A stretch of DNA of 46,630 bases. Source: Bacteroidota bacterium. Its GTDB lineage: Bacteria > Bacteroidota > JABWAT01. Positions 1-8,396 of this stretch are shown piece by piece. The DNA lies in NCBI GenBank assembly GCA_017303995.1, contig JAFLBE010000034.1:1-46630 (forward strand). Direction: 5' to 3'. A program made the translations under genes and the position numbers. The notes beneath the pieces are model-generated. The model had not been told where the DNA came from. It saw nothing but the letters and a program-made list of their open reading frames with translations, and did not search any database. Positions within the stretch are counted from its first letter, which is position 1, and the number at the start of each line of letters is the position of its first letter.

Positions 1-66
1 TCCTTCAATATTCCATGGAGATTTTACACCTAGGGCTAGGGCAAATAGTTCTGTTTCTGTTAACAT
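1..66 (-). CDS. ISL3-type transposase, N-terminus only (cut by the window edge)
   Basis: From ATG at 66 the minus strand reads MLTETELFALALGVKSPW and stays open to the window edge. This resembles the opening of ISL3 transposases, which commonly start with a short leader followed by an L-G-[ILV]-x-x-P-W motif. The DDE catalytic domain lies outside the window. The ATG is 60 bp inside the proposed terminal repeat, a normal distance. Only 22 residues are visible, so the family name is likely rather than certain. Confidence 0.55.
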   Translation of the reverse strand, partial: MLTETELFALALGVKSPWNIEG

Positions 67-126
67 TGTAAGACACTTTCCTTTTTCCCCTAATTTAACC
101 CTACCCACTCATTTTCACAAAGAGCC
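1..126 (-). mobile_element. Terminal part of an ISL3-family insertion sequence
   Basis: On the minus strand the element begins at 126 with GGCTCTTTGTGAAAATG, which fits the GGCTCTT-type terminal repeat typical of ISL3-family elements. Sixty bases inside it lies the start codon of a transposase-like reading frame that runs off the left edge. The junction at 126/127 also cuts a beta-propeller gene. ISL3 elements usually make 8-bp target duplications, so bases 127-134 (AGTTTTAC) should recur beyond the far end of the element. The family call rests on the end sequence and 22 residues of protein. Confidence 0.6.
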
Positions 127-326
127 AGTTTTACGAGTCCGATAGTTGTGCCAGCCCAAATTGTGTTTCCGTCAATGCCAAGTGAAGAAATATTGTTTCC
201 ATTTGACCAGGAAAGCCATTCTTGGTTTTGACCGAGAACAGACAATGAGTTGGTAAAAACTAAAAAAGCGAACAAAAAGAGTGTTTTTTTTGCAAAACGA
301 AAGTGATCATTTTGAATTCGTAACAT
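127..326 (-). pseudogene. 5' remnant of an exported beta-propeller protein, truncated by the IS
   Basis: The reading frame opens at 326 with MLRIQNDHF and a hydrophobic stretch (LFLFAFLVFTNSLSVLG) that looks like a signal peptide. It then has WLSWSNGNNISSLGIDGNTIWAGTTIGLVKL. The pattern N-x-I-x-S-[IL]-x-x-D-G-x-x-[IL]-W-x-G-T-x-x-G-L is the repeat of the two-component-regulator propeller family, found in sensor ectodomains and secreted proteins of Bacteroidota. After residue 67 the frame enters the IS and adds 11 foreign residues before a TAG at 90-92. The gene is therefore cut after its first repeat and cannot make a full propeller. Confidence 0.6.
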
Positions 327-777
327 ATTTACTCCGGAATCAGTTGGACTTTAACTTTAAGTTCTTTGGCAAAAAAGCTGACAAATCAGTTGCCTAATTA
401 AAGAGATAAAGATAAGGTAATCATAAAATAGTGGAATCACAATATATATTTATATTTATCAATCTAATGCGGAAAATCCAATTTATCTTTGTGCCAAATA
501 TTTAATTTTGGTATTTAAAACAAGGGTTCCTGGGTCCCAATGCATTGAGTGCCCAAAGACATACTGGTTGGAAATTTTTCAAACAACAGGGAAATGAGTT
601 ATTATTTGGATGTGTTTTGGAAAAGAAGAAATATTACCTCAAATTCTCGATATCATCAATATCCTTTGAACGCCCGGCAGCCTTTATTCATTTTCTATGC
701 ACAATTTCGAAATGGGTTTTATCCATTTTGGGTGGATCGTCGGGATCAAATCCCCAGACTTGAGAAATGAGTATCCA
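327..777. other. Intergenic stretch without a recognised gene
   Basis: This AT-rich 451-bp stretch holds only short overlapping open frames on the plus strand (around 545-930) with no family resemblance and no ribosome-binding site. It is the upstream flank of the disrupted propeller gene and the downstream flank of the AlkD-like gene. I see no RNA gene, terminator or repeat that can be defended. Confidence 0.5.
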
Positions 778-1485
778 TCAGCATCTCACCGTTTTCTTCT
801 TTTTCGTCAGCGTTCCGCGGGCAATGCACTTCTCTATATACTCAGGAGCCAACGGGACTTTACAAGCCGTTCCGCCAAGATCAACCTGAACTTTCCCGAT
901 ATGAAGTCCGGTTTCGATGGCCCGCTTTGAAAGCGGAGTCACATAAGCCCCAACTGAAATCACAAATCCGTTCATGGTGTATTTTACCCGGTTTGGTGAG
1001 GAATGAATTTTCTCCTGAATCAAATCCAGGAGCGCAGATAAAACGTCAAGATCAAGTTCAGAATCCGGTTTCAGGGCAACCCAGTTTGAAAGCGTTGACC
1101 AGCCTGCCGAGGCAATTTTTTCATCTTTTGATTCAATCCATTCCAGACCCAATTCCCAGCCAAACGTGGATTCTGCTGCAACCCAGGGAACCGTATATTC
1201 ACTCAGCATATACCAGTAAGCTCCATCTGCCCAGGTCCGCAAATCGTCCTTTGTCATTTTTTTCTCATCAGCGATGAGTCCGGCCAGGTACATGGCGTCG
1301 GAGATTCCGGTTTTGTACAAATCCAGACTCAGCTGATAATCCTTTTTGATTTTTTTCTGGATTTTTTTCTGATCCTCCACCTTGGTTCCGAAAAACGGTT
1401 CACGGGCTCCGTGATTCATCAGAACTTTTTTAATGGCCGGACTTCCCATTGCCTCAAGTTCAGAAAGGACTTCTTTTACGGTCAT
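778..1485 (-). CDS. AlkD-like DNA alkylation repair protein
   Basis: The 235-aa product matches the DNA alkylation repair (AlkD/DUF4 HEAT-like) family. These all-helical proteins wrap damaged DNA and, in characterised members, excise positively charged alkylated bases such as 3-methyladenine and 7-methylguanine. Family features seen are the N-terminal MNHGAREPFFGTKVED segment (about residues 23-38), AMYLAGLIADE, and the tryptophan- and aromatic-rich segment WADGAYWYMLSEYTVPWV (about residues 85-102). Length is usual for the family and there is no signal peptide, so it is cytosolic. The ATG at 1485 has AGGAG at a good distance. The C-terminus ends in a basic KKKK tail. The gene stands alone. 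Whether it is an active glycosylase or only a DNA-binding paralogue cannot be told here. Confidence 0.82.
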   Translation of the reverse strand: MTVKEVLSELEAMGSPAIKKVLMNHGAREPFFGTKVEDQKKIQKKIKKDYQLSLDLYKTGISDAMYLAGLIADEKKMTKDDLRTWADGAYWYMLSEYTVPWVAAESTFGWELGLEWIESKDEKIASAGWSTLSNWVALKPDSELDLDVLSALLDLIQEKIHSSPNRVKYTMNGFVISVGAYVTPLSKRAIETGLHIGKVQVDLGGTACKVPLAPEYIEKCIARGTLTKKKKTVRC

Positions 1486-1570
1486 GTTTCACTCCTGCTT
1501 TTTACTAAGTTCGCAAATTAGACAAGGATGATGCAAGGCGACAGAATTTTGAAACGAAGTTCTGCGAAGC

Positions 1571-1655
1571 AAATTTGAAATTTTGAATTTTGAATTCTCC
1601 CGTAACCCCCCGAAAGCTTTCGGGGCAGGCTGTCATCCGTGACCCGTAACCATTA
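1571..1655. repeat. Heptamer repeats and a GAAAGC palindrome upstream of pgk
   Basis: Bases 1571-1598 consist of about four 7-bp units of the form AATTTTG/AATTTGA. Bases 1637-1655 carry units CCGTGAC, CCGTAAC, CATTAA. Between them, near 1606-1624, is the palindrome CCCCGAAAGCTTTCGGGG. The same unit types recur elsewhere in this window at gene boundaries. Confidence 0.6.
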
Positions 1656-1765
1656 AAAAATTAGACTTCAGTTAATCCCCTTTTTCAGATGTCGTTGTAT
1701 TTATCTTTTACACTGAATTTCCGTACCTTCACGCCACAATTTTAATCTGAAACAGGAGAAATCTG

Positions 1766-2959
1766 ATGAAACTAACCATTGATGATCTGCAACTCAAAGG
1801 TAAAAAAGTGCTGGTCCGGGTGGATTATAACGTTCCCCTCGATGAAAACCTTGCCATTACCGATGACCGTCGTATCGTTGAATCCCTTCCGACTATTAAA
1901 AAAATCCTGAAAGAAGGCGGATCTGCCATTCTGATGAGCCACCTTGGCCGTCCGAAAGAAAAGAAAGATCTGAAATACAGCCTGAAACCAGTTCAGGTTC
2001 ACCTTTCCAAATTACTGGGTCTGACCGTCAAATTTGCTGAAGACTGTATTGGTGACGATGCAAAAGCTCAGGCTGCTGCTCTGAAACCCGGTGAAGTTCT
2101 GCTGCTCGAAAACCTTCGTTTCTACAAAATGGAAGAAGGAAACGATGCAGAATTTGCAAAAACCCTCGCTTCCTATGGTGATGTGTATGTGAACGATGCA
2201 TTCGGAACTGCCCACCGTGCGCATGCTTCAACAGAAGGCGTAACTCATTATTTCAAACAAAGTGCTTCTGGATATCTGATTGCCAAAGAATTAAAATATC
2301 TGGGTGAAGCTGTTGAAAAACCGGTTCGTCCGTTTGTTGCGATTCTGGGCGGATCGAAAATCTCCGGTAAAATTGATGTGATTCAGAACCTGTTTGATAA
2401 AGTTGAAACCATTTTCGTCGGTGGCGGAATGATTTTCACTTTTTACAAGGCAATGGGACTGAACGTTGGTAAATCTCTCGTTGAAGAAGATAAAATTGAA
2501 CTTGCAAAATCTCTTCTTGCTGAAGCAAAAGCCAAAGGCAAAACGATCATGCTTCCGGTGGATGTGGTTGTTGCCGATGAATTTAAAAATGATGCAAACT
2601 TTAAAGTGGTAAAAGCCACTGAAATTCCTGATGGCTGGATGGGATTGGATATCGGACCTGATACGATCAAACAAATCCAGGATGTGCTGGCAAAAGCCAA
2701 AACAGTGGTCTGGAACGGACCTGCAGGCGTTTTCGAAATGCCGAATTTTGCAAAAGGAACGTTTGCAATTGCTCAGGCGCTTGCTGATATCACCAAAACC
2801 GGTGCAACTACCATTATCGGTGGTGGGGATAGTGCTGCAGCTATTGCTCAGGCCGGACTTGATGATCAGGTTTCGCACGTTTCAACCGGTGGTGGAGCTT
2901 CCCTCGAATTCCTCGAAGGAAAAGTACTTCCGGGTGTTGCTGCCCTAACGGATAAGTGA
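1766..2959 (+). CDS. pgk: Phosphoglycerate kinase
   Basis: Full-length (397 aa) phosphoglycerate kinase, which transfers phosphate between 1,3-bisphosphoglycerate and ADP in glycolysis and gluconeogenesis in the cytosol. The N-terminal domain has RVDYNVPLD (about 18-26), the substrate-binding [10 protein letters not shown] (about 58-67) and [10 protein letters not shown]. The hinge and nucleotide domain carry [21 protein letters not shown] and the C-terminal [10 protein letters not shown] and [17 protein letters not shown] at 1766 follows AGGAG. The codon use looks like that of a well-expressed gene. The TGA stop lies inside the first unit of a downstream heptamer repeat, and the terminator comes about 105 bp later, beyond that repeat. 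Confidence 0.98.
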   Translation: MKLTIDDLQLKGKKVLVRVDYNVPLDENLAITDDRRIVESLPTIKKILKEGGSAILMSHLGRPKEKKDLKYSLKPVQVHLSKLLGLTVKFAEDCIGDDAKAQAAALKPGEVLLLENLRFYKMEEGNDAEFAKTLASYGDVYVNDAFGTAHRAHASTEGVTHYFKQSASGYLIAKELKYLGEAVEKPVRPFVAILGGSKISGKIDVIQNLFDKVETIFVGGGMIFTFYKAMGLNVGKSLVEEDKIELAKSLLAEAKAKGKTIMLPVDVVVADEFKNDANFKVVKATEIPDGWMGLDIGPDTIKQIQDVLAKAKTVVWNGPAGVFEMPNFAKGTFAIAQALADITKTGATTIIGGGDSAAAIAQAGLDDQVSHVSTGGGASLEFLEGKVLPGVAALTDK

Positions 2960-3053
2960 CAAGTTACAAGTTATAAGTTAAAAGTTACAAGTGTTTTGAA
3001 CCTGGTTCCCCTCCTTTTCTAAAGGAGGGGTGTCCCAACGGGACGGGGTGGTT
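2956..3053. repeat. Heptamer array (GTTAYAA) followed by an AAGGAGGGG palindrome
   Basis: 2956-2993 reads as successive 7-mers GTGACAA, GTTACAA, GTTATAA, GTTAAAA, GTTACAA, GTG. The first unit contains the pgk stop codon. At 3007-3053 a palindrome follows in which CCCCTCCTTTT pairs with AAAGGAGGGG, then a second inverted part (GTCCC/GGGAC) and GGGGTGGTTT. Related copies lie at 3176, 8310, 32227, 32301, 38583 and 38651. Confidence 0.8.
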
Positions 3054-3063
3054 TCTGAATTTC

Positions 3064-3109
3064 AAAGGATCGTTTTCATGGCTTTTTGCCGGGGAGACGA
3101 TCCTTTTTT
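3064..3109 (+). terminator. Rho-independent terminator of pgk
   Basis: AAAGGATCGT at 3064-3073 pairs with ACGATCCTTT at 3097-3106, followed by a T run to 3109. The loop is 23 bases. It sits downstream of the repeat that follows the pgk stop codon, suggesting the repeat was gained between gene and terminator. Confidence 0.7.
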
Positions 3110-3175
3110 ATTTGCTAAAATTTCCAGAAAAGGAATGAGAGTCAATGTTGTTGTAGCCGTTTTATTACCAACTAT

Positions 3176-3336
3176 AAACCACCCCGGCTTCGCCACCCCT
3201 CCTTGAAAAGGAGGGGAATTTGAGTCCCTATATTGAAAGTTTGTTTGTCATAAAGTTTTCTCAATAAGAATGATTAACAATTGCTATTTCACCGTTTTTT
3301 TACTTATCACTGACCACTTGTAACTTATCACTTGTT
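3176..3336. repeat. AAGGAGGGG palindrome and heptamer array before the rhomboid gene
   Basis: 3176-3218 is an inverted copy of the palindrome found just after pgk (AACCACCCCGGCTTCGCC, then CCCCTCCTT paired with AAGGAGGGG). 3301-3336 is a heptamer array, CTTATCA, CTGACCA, CTTGTAA, CTTATCA, CTTGT, the reverse-complement flavour of the array at 2956. The two copies bracket the pgk terminator. Confidence 0.75.
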
Positions 3337-3444
3337 TCCCCCCTTTCTTTTCTCAACAAAAACCGGCATTTTTAACAAATTGAATCTTTTTACCCCAATC
3401 TGTTGTTCTGCAGATTAGCAAACCAATTTTATAGTGTTGAATTT

Positions 3445-4305
3445 ATGAGTTTCAAAGACCCCTATAGTCCGTTTGGCGGCGGATTTACCTACATGCCTCC
3501 AATGATCAAAAATCTGCTGATTATAAACGTCATCGTCTTTCTGCTGACTTTTATTCTTTTTGGCGGAAACAGCAATAACTTCCTGACGGTATACTTTGCC
3601 CTCTGGCCCCTGGATTCAGGACTTTTCATGCCCTGGCAATTGGTGACCTACATGTTTATGCATGGCGGATTCATGCACATTCTGTTTAACATGTTTGGTC
3701 TCTGGATGTTTGGTGTTGAACTCGAAAATTACTGGGGAAGCAAACGGTTTCTCACTTATTACATGGTAACTGGCATCGGTGCCGGGGTTCTACATCTCGG
3801 TGTTCAGATGCTTGAAGGATCGGGTGCCCCAACTGTTGGTGCTTCAGGTTCAGTATATGGAATTCTTCTTGCTTTCGGAATGATGTTCCCGAACCGGATC
3901 ATTTTTGTTTCTTTGCTGATTCCGATGCCGGCAAAATATTTCGTCCTGATTTATGGCGGAATTGAACTCTTCAGCGGATTAACCCGTGCAAACTCGGGAA
4001 TTGCTCACTTTGCCCATCTTGGCGGGATGATTTTTGGGTTTATCATGATCAAATACTGGCAAAAAGGTGGTGACTTTGGCCGGTTGTGGAAAAAGTTTAC
4101 GAGTTCACTCAATTCACCTCCGGCAGCAAAAGCACCCCCGGGTGGTGCCAAGGTTTACGATTTTTACGAAGAAACCAAAACCGCAAAACCACAGACTGAG
4201 TCTCAGCGTCTTGATGAAATTCTCGACAAAATTGCCGATAAAGGTTATGCTGGTCTGACTGCTGAAGAAAAAGATTTTCTGTTTACTTACAGCAAGAAAA
4301 AGTAG
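3445..4305 (+). CDS. Rhomboid-family intramembrane serine protease
   Basis: A multi-pass inner-membrane protein of the rhomboid family, which cleaves transmembrane segments of other proteins inside the bilayer. Visible hallmarks are MHGGFMHILFNMFGLWMFG in the second membrane segment, the nucleophile Ser in GASGSVYG, and the catalytic His in GIAHFAHLGG. About six membrane segments fill the first 200 residues. The last 70 residues are soluble, with the acidic/basic tail LDEILDKIADKGYAGLTAEEK that is common to rhomboids of Bacteroidota. I start at ATG 3445 (MSFKDPYSPFGG, 286 aa) because this opening is typical of the family; an in-frame TTG at 3403 would add 14 unrelated residues. No clear ribosome-binding site precedes it. 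Substrates are unknown. Confidence 0.9.
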   Translation: MSFKDPYSPFGGGFTYMPPMIKNLLIINVIVFLLTFILFGGNSNNFLTVYFALWPLDSGLFMPWQLVTYMFMHGGFMHILFNMFGLWMFGVELENYWGSKRFLTYYMVTGIGAGVLHLGVQMLEGSGAPTVGASGSVYGILLAFGMMFPNRIIFVSLLIPMPAKYFVLIYGGIELFSGLTRANSGIAHFAHLGGMIFGFIMIKYWQKGGDFGRLWKKFTSSLNSPPAAKAPPGGAKVYDFYEETKTAKPQTESQRLDEILDKIADKGYAGLTAEEKDFLFTYSKKK

Positions 4306-4638
4306 GGGTTGAAATTGGTTTTTTGGGGTGTCATTCCCGCGAAGGCGGGTTAACGAAGTTCTGCGAAGCTCATCCAGAATTTTATTCAGAGATATTTTTC
4401 CAATTTGAACTATGGTGCCGGGAATCAAGTACCTATAATATTTTGTGGATATTTAAGTTCAGTAAAAATGACCCATATTGGATTTGCTTCACACATTTCA
4501 TGACCCGCCTTCGCGGGAATGACAACCTTAAATATATCCCTAAAACACCATAAAAATACTTCGGATGGATCCCGGATCAAGTCCGGGATGACACCAGTTT
4601 ATTCTAACTTCTATCTCCTAACTTCTACCTTCTTCCCA
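4306..4638. repeat. Composite intergenic repeats: 21-bp inverted pair, CCCGGA palindrome, heptamers
   Basis: 4330-4350 (starting GTCATTCCCGCGAAGG) and 4503-4523 are perfect reverse complements of 21 bp around a 152-bp AT-rich core. 4569-4589 is a second palindrome, ATCCCGGA and TCCGGGAT around TCAAG. Both motif types are familiar as dispersed extragenic palindromes in many bacterial genomes. 4600-4637 is a heptamer array of ACTTCTA/AACTTCT units that runs to within a base of the next start codon. No gene is seen here. Confidence 0.7.
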
Positions 4639-5025
4639 ATGATTCTATTCTATGACGGTGAATGTCCGACCTGCCATTTCTTCGTCAGGTTTGTTCTGCG
4701 GTTTGACAGGAAGAGAAAACTGGTTTTTGCCCCGCTTCAGGGACAAACCGCAGAAAAAATAAAAGGTCATAATCCCGACGTTTTTAAAGCCGATTCGGTG
4801 GTCTGGGCTGAAGGCTCCGAAATTCTTATCCGTTCAAAAGCCGTTTTCAGAATCCTTCGTTATCTGGGTGGATTCTGGCTGATTTTTCTGATTTTTCAAC
4901 TTTTGCCCGGGTTTATAACTGACGGAATTTATAACTTTGTTGCCCGGAACCGGTATCGCTGGTTCGGGAAATATGAATCCTGCATCCTGCCGGATTCCAT
5001 TCACTCAGATCGTTTTCTTGGTTAA
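4639..5025 (+). CDS. DCC-family thiol-disulfide oxidoreductase-like protein (DUF393/YuxK)
   Basis: A 128-aa protein opening MILFYDGECPTCHFFV, the signature of the DCC family (named for the D-x-x-C-x-x-C motif), predicted by fold to be thioredoxin-like. The conserved middle part with LQGQTAEKI and SVVWAEGSEILIRSKAVFRIL is present, as is a hydrophobic helix (FWLIFLIFQLLPGF) and the terminal YNFVARNRYRWFG. The function of the family is not established. Start chosen at ATG 4639 because an upstream extension would be translated from repeat DNA. No ribosome-binding site is visible: the heptamer array ends directly at the ATG. It is 3 bp upstream of priA and probably co-transcribed. Confidence 0.85.
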   Translation: MILFYDGECPTCHFFVRFVLRFDRKRKLVFAPLQGQTAEKIKGHNPDVFKADSVVWAEGSEILIRSKAVFRILRYLGGFWLIFLIFQLLPGFITDGIYNFVARNRYRWFGKYESCILPDSIHSDRFLG

Positions 5026-5028
5026 TTC

Positions 5029-7440
5029 ATGATCATTCAGGTTTCCATTCCCATTCCGGTTCAGTCTGACTATGATTTCCTCCCCGGAACCCATGCCGGA
5101 CATTTGCATCCCGGTCAGCGGGTTGTGGTTCCGTTTGGTCGTCAGACACTGGTCGGCTACGTTACGGGAATCCGTTTGGAAGAACCGGCAACGCCGTTAA
5201 AAATGATTCAATCCGTTTTGGATGAAGAACCCATTTTTACGGATGAACAACTCACTTTTGCCCGGTGGATTTCTGAGTACTATCAGGCCACATTAGGAGA
5301 AGTGCTTCAGGCTTTTTTCCCTGCCGAACTCGTTTCGAAATCCCGCACCAAAATCACCCTGATCAGAGAACCGGAGAGTGAACTGGACTGGTCGCATGCG
5401 ATTCTTCGCCATTTCCGGGATGAAAAAGAGTGGGATAAGGCCAAACTGACCCGGCTGATTAAGGATAAACAGCTTTTTTATAAAGGGTTGAAAGATCTTA
5501 CTTCTCAAGGATTTCTGAAGGAAGAAGAGCTTATCACCGAGAGTCATCAGAAAAAAGTGAAGGCTGAATACTGGAAAGCCGGAGATTTTGAAAAGCTTGA
5601 CCAGATTCAGCTTCGGTCACCCAAGCAAAAGCAATTTAAAACCTGGCTGAACGACCATCAGAGTCAGCTTCAAAAAGGAGTTTTGGCGTCTCCGGTTAGT
5701 GCAGAGTTTGGTTTAAATCCTGGATTTTTGAAAAAATTTATGGATTCAGGTGTTTTGATCAGAGAATTTCATCTGGTTTCAACAACTGACATTCCGTTTT
5801 TACCACCAACTGATTCCATTACCTTCACCGAAGAGCAAAATGTAGCCTGGCGACAAATTCAGGTGAATATCAAGGCAGGTGGATTCCGCCCGATGCTGCT
5901 TTTTGGTGTGACCGGGTCAGGGAAAACCCATCTTTACATCGAAGCATTACGTGAAGTTCTTCAAACCGGGAAAACCGGACTTATCCTCGTTCCAGAAATT
6001 GCACTGACACCCCAAACGGTCTCCCGTTTTGAACGCCATTTCGGAACCAAAATCGGCGTCATCCATTCAAGAAAAAATGATTCCGAACGGTTTCTGACGT
6101 GGAAACGGATTCTCAGCGGTGAATTTAAAATTGTCATCGGACCCCGGTCTGCGCTTTTTGCTCCGCTGAAAAATCTTGGGATCATTATTGTGGACGAGGA
6201 ACATGAATCTTCCTACAAACAATTTGAACCGGCTCCCCGATATTCTGCAAAAGATGCTGCCATTTACCGGGCATGGATGAATAAATGTCCGGTTATTCTG
6301 GGAAGCGCAACACCGTCTTTTGAATCTTTTTACCTGGCGGAGGAAGGAAAATATCAGCTCATCACGCTCAAAGAACGGGCAGATGATGCCACCCTTCCGA
6401 AAGTAAAAATCCTGAATATGCGTGAAGAACGGAAAAACCGGCCGTTTAATGGTCCGGTGGCACCCACGTTGATGGATGCCATCAGAAAACGCCTGGAGGA
6501 CGGACAAGGCGTGATTTTGCTTCAGAACCGCCGTGGATATTCCAATTATGTGGAATGCGGGGATTGCGGATGGCTTCACGAATGCCCTGATTGTTCGATT
6601 TCGCTGACCTGGCATCAGCGCACCCGGAATATGAGGTGTCATTATTGCGGATTTACCGCCCGACCGGTGGATACCTGTCCGAAATGCAGATCGTTTAGTT
6701 TGAAGCCCGTGGGTTATGGTACGCAGCAGGTTGAGGATTTTCTGAAGGAAAATTTCCCCGGAACGCCTGTAATCAGAATGGATCAGGATACAACGTCAAC
6801 AAAATCAGCACACGATAATCTACTGAAGGAATTTAAAAAACATCCGGCTTCGATTCTGCTCGGAACGCAAATGATTGCAAAAGGACTCGATTTCCATCAC
6901 GTGACGCTGGTTGGAGTTGTGAATGCCGACATGGGGATGCTCATGCCGGACTTCCGTGCATCCGAAAGAACATTTCAGCTCATGGCACAGGTTGCCGGCC
7001 GTTCTGGTCGTGGAAAACTCACTGGTGAAGTGATTATTCAAACGTACCACCCGGAATTTCCTTTGTTTCAGCATGTGATCAACCATGATTTTGCAGGGTA
7101 CTACCGTCAGGAAATTGACAGCCGGAAGGAACTCAGTTATCCTCCGTTTCAGAGAATGGTTCAATTTGAAGTGAAAGCAAAAACCGAATCTGAAGCCTTT
7201 GCAAAAGTCGGTGAAGTTGCAATTGCACTTTCTTCCAGATTTAACAGGGATTGGGTCAGAGGTCCGGCAGCACCGGCAGTTGATAAAGTGGGTGGTTGGT
7301 ACCGGCAACAGGTTTTGTTATTTATCCCCAGAGAATTCCCGGTAACGCGGGATCTCACTCCGTTTCTTCATCAGCTTCAGGTTACGGCAAGATCCTGGCC
7401 GAAATCTTCCAGGTTGATCATTGATGTTGAACCAGCTTAA
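5029..7440 (+). CDS. priA: Primosomal protein N' (replication restart helicase PriA)
   Basis: 803-aa 3'-5' superfamily 2 DNA helicase that recognises abandoned replication forks and reloads the replicative helicase. The N-terminal 3'-DNA-binding domain begins VSIPIPVQSDYDF and includes GQRVVVPFG. Walker A is GVTGSGKT (293-300), Walker B is DEEH (389-392), and GSATPSFESF follows. Paired zinc-binding cysteines appear in CGDCGWLHECPDC and CHYCG...CPKC, between the helicase lobes. LLGTQMIAKGLDF and QVAGRSGRG are late helicase motifs. Length and order are normal. It begins 3 bp after the DCC-family gene. Downstream is repeat DNA rather than an obvious terminator. Confidence 0.97.
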   Translation: MIIQVSIPIPVQSDYDFLPGTHAGHLHPGQRVVVPFGRQTLVGYVTGIRLEEPATPLKMIQSVLDEEPIFTDEQLTFARWISEYYQATLGEVLQAFFPAELVSKSRTKITLIREPESELDWSHAILRHFRDEKEWDKAKLTRLIKDKQLFYKGLKDLTSQGFLKEEELITESHQKKVKAEYWKAGDFEKLDQIQLRSPKQKQFKTWLNDHQSQLQKGVLASPVSAEFGLNPGFLKKFMDSGVLIREFHLVSTTDIPFLPPTDSITFTEEQNVAWRQIQVNIKAGGFRPMLLFGVTGSGKTHLYIEALREVLQTGKTGLILVPEIALTPQTVSRFERHFGTKIGVIHSRKNDSERFLTWKRILSGEFKIVIGPRSALFAPLKNLGIIIVDEEHESSYKQFEPAPRYSAKDAAIYRAWMNKCPVILGSATPSFESFYLAEEGKYQLITLKERADDATLPKVKILNMREERKNRPFNGPVAPTLMDAIRKRLEDGQGVILLQNRRGYSNYVECGDCGWLHECPDCSISLTWHQRTRNMRCHYCGFTARPVDTCPKCRSFSLKPVGYGTQQVEDFLKENFPGTPVIRMDQDTTSTKSAHDNLLKEFKKHPASILLGTQMIAKGLDFHHVTLVGVVNADMGMLMPDFRASERTFQLMAQVAGRSGRGKLTGEVIIQTYHPEFPLFQHVINHDFAGYYRQEIDSRKELSYPPFQRMVQFEVKAKTESEAFAKVGEVAIALSSRFNRDWVRGPAAPAVDKVGGWYRQQVLLFIPREFPVTRDLTPFLHQLQVTARSWPKSSRLIIDVEPA

Positions 7441-7452
7441 AGGCCGGGGACA

Positions 7453-7586
7453 TGTGACGGGTGACAAGGGACTTAATTCTGGTTACGGGTCACAGATTAC
7501 GGGTCACGGGGAAAAAGGTACCTGAAAATTATCCGGAAATTTTGTTTTGCATTCATTAACCATTGATCATTAACAATTAACCATTC
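7453..7586. repeat. Two heptamer arrays of different flavour (GTGACGG and CATTAAC)
   Basis: 7453-7510 is a run of 7-mers such as GTGACGG, GTGACAA, GTTACGG, GTCACAG, ATTACGG, GTCACGG, beginning 12 bp after the priA stop. 7554-7586 is a second run, CATTAAC, CATTGAT, CATTAAC, AATTAAC, CATTC. Both have the same 7-bp period as the arrays near pgk although the unit differs. Confidence 0.8.
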
Positions 7587-7640
7587 AAAAGTTGCCTTTC
7601 CTTTAACCGTAGCTTAATGCTTAATTGGCGTAAATTTTAG

Positions 7641-7648
7641 TAACTTTG
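7641..7648 (+). promoter_or_regulatory. Bacteroidota-type -7 promoter box
   Basis: TAACTTTG matches the TAnnTTTG element recognised by the Bacteroidota housekeeping sigma factor. It is 21 bp upstream of the start codon at 7669 and is followed by a good ribosome-binding site (AAAAGGAG). No well-spaced -33 TTTG is seen. Confidence 0.6.
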
Positions 7649-7668
7649 CATCTTTAAAAGGAGAACTT

Positions 7669-8133
7669 ATGTCGGGATTCCTCGATACGCTTAAATCCTG
7701 GTTGCCAGGTTTGCTGGAAAAAAACCGTACGAAAGATTATTTCCGCAATGCATGGCAGATGGAACATGAAAACACGGATATTTACAAACTCCTCATCCCC
7801 ATTATCAAGTATAATTTTCTTCAGGATGTAACCCGGGAACTCTTGAAGGAACAGGAAGCAGACGGATTGCAGCTTGATATTGAACTGGCAAGCAATCAGG
7901 TTGATAAACCGACCTACAAACCTTTTAAAGTTGAAGCAGATCTTCCTTCAGAATATCACCTCAGAACCCACCTCGTGAACATGCTTTTGGAAAATAATAA
8001 AACACTTGGTGCCATTTATCTTCATCTTTCCTACTCAGAAACTATTGCCCAGAGTATTCATTACGAACGGCTGAAAACAAGAAAAGAACAGCAAATCCGC
8101 CGGATTCAGGATTTGATTCTGAAGTTGAACTGA
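7669..8133 (+). CDS. Hypothetical cytosolic protein, 154 aa
   Basis: I do not recognise this family. The protein opens MSGFLDTLKSWLPGLLEKNR, has no signal peptide or membrane segment, and is predicted mostly helical and charged. Notable segments are AWQMEHENTDIYKLLIPIIKYNFLQDV (helix) and a C-terminal RLKTRKEQQIRRIQDLILKLN that could form a coiled coil. It is a real gene by its own promoter box, a strong AAAAGGAG site 6 bp before ATG and coding-like composition. It appears to be monocistronic between two repeat clusters. Confidence 0.75.
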   Translation: MSGFLDTLKSWLPGLLEKNRTKDYFRNAWQMEHENTDIYKLLIPIIKYNFLQDVTRELLKEQEADGLQLDIELASNQVDKPTYKPFKVEADLPSEYHLRTHLVNMLLENNKTLGAIYLHLSYSETIAQSIHYERLKTRKEQQIRRIQDLILKLN

Positions 8134-8138
8134 GGGGA

Positions 8139-8396
8139 AGAAGTCAGAAGTCGAGCGAAGCGAAGATCCCGAACGCTTTCGGGAACAGAAGGTAGAAGGA
8201 AATTGAATCGCCAAATTTAGAACATTTATATAAAATTGGAAAATCTGTTTTGGAAAGATTGGTTGACACACAACTAATCGCTTTCAACCAACAACTTAAA
8301 AGATAAAAACATCCCCCCGGCTTCGCCGTACCCCCTTCAAAGGGGGACTTTTAATGCAAATCTTGCCACGTATCACTTGTAACTTACCACTGACCA
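8139..8396. repeat. Composite repeat region: GAAGCGAAG hairpin unit, CCCCC palindrome, heptamers
   Basis: 8139-8202 combines 7-mers of AGAAGTC/AGAAGGT type with a central unit at 8147-8184 that includes GCGAAGCGAAGATCCCGAAC and the hairpin CCCGAACGCTTTCGGG. The reverse complement of this unit recurs at 35384-35422. 8310-8352 is a short version of the G-rich palindrome (CGGCTTCGCCG, CCCCCTTCAAAGGGGG). 8370-8396 is a heptamer array (GTATCAC, TTGTAAC, TTACCAC, TGACCAA) running into the next start codon. No gene is visible. Confidence 0.75.

Noticed and set aside
545-930. Three overlapping plus-strand open frames of 72-77 codons
   Set aside because: No ribosome-binding site, no family resemblance, and they overlap one another and the AlkD-like gene.
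2291-2878. 195-codon open frame antisense to pgk
   Set aside because: A shadow of a strongly conserved gene; the translation is low-complexity and has no domain.
4519-4638. 40-residue N-terminal extension of the DCC-family protein
   Set aside because: The extension is encoded by palindromic and heptamer repeat DNA, and the family begins at MILFYDGECPTC.
6067-6642. 191-codon open frame antisense to priA
   Set aside because: Lies wholly inside the priA helicase region, whose frame is certain; no start signal.
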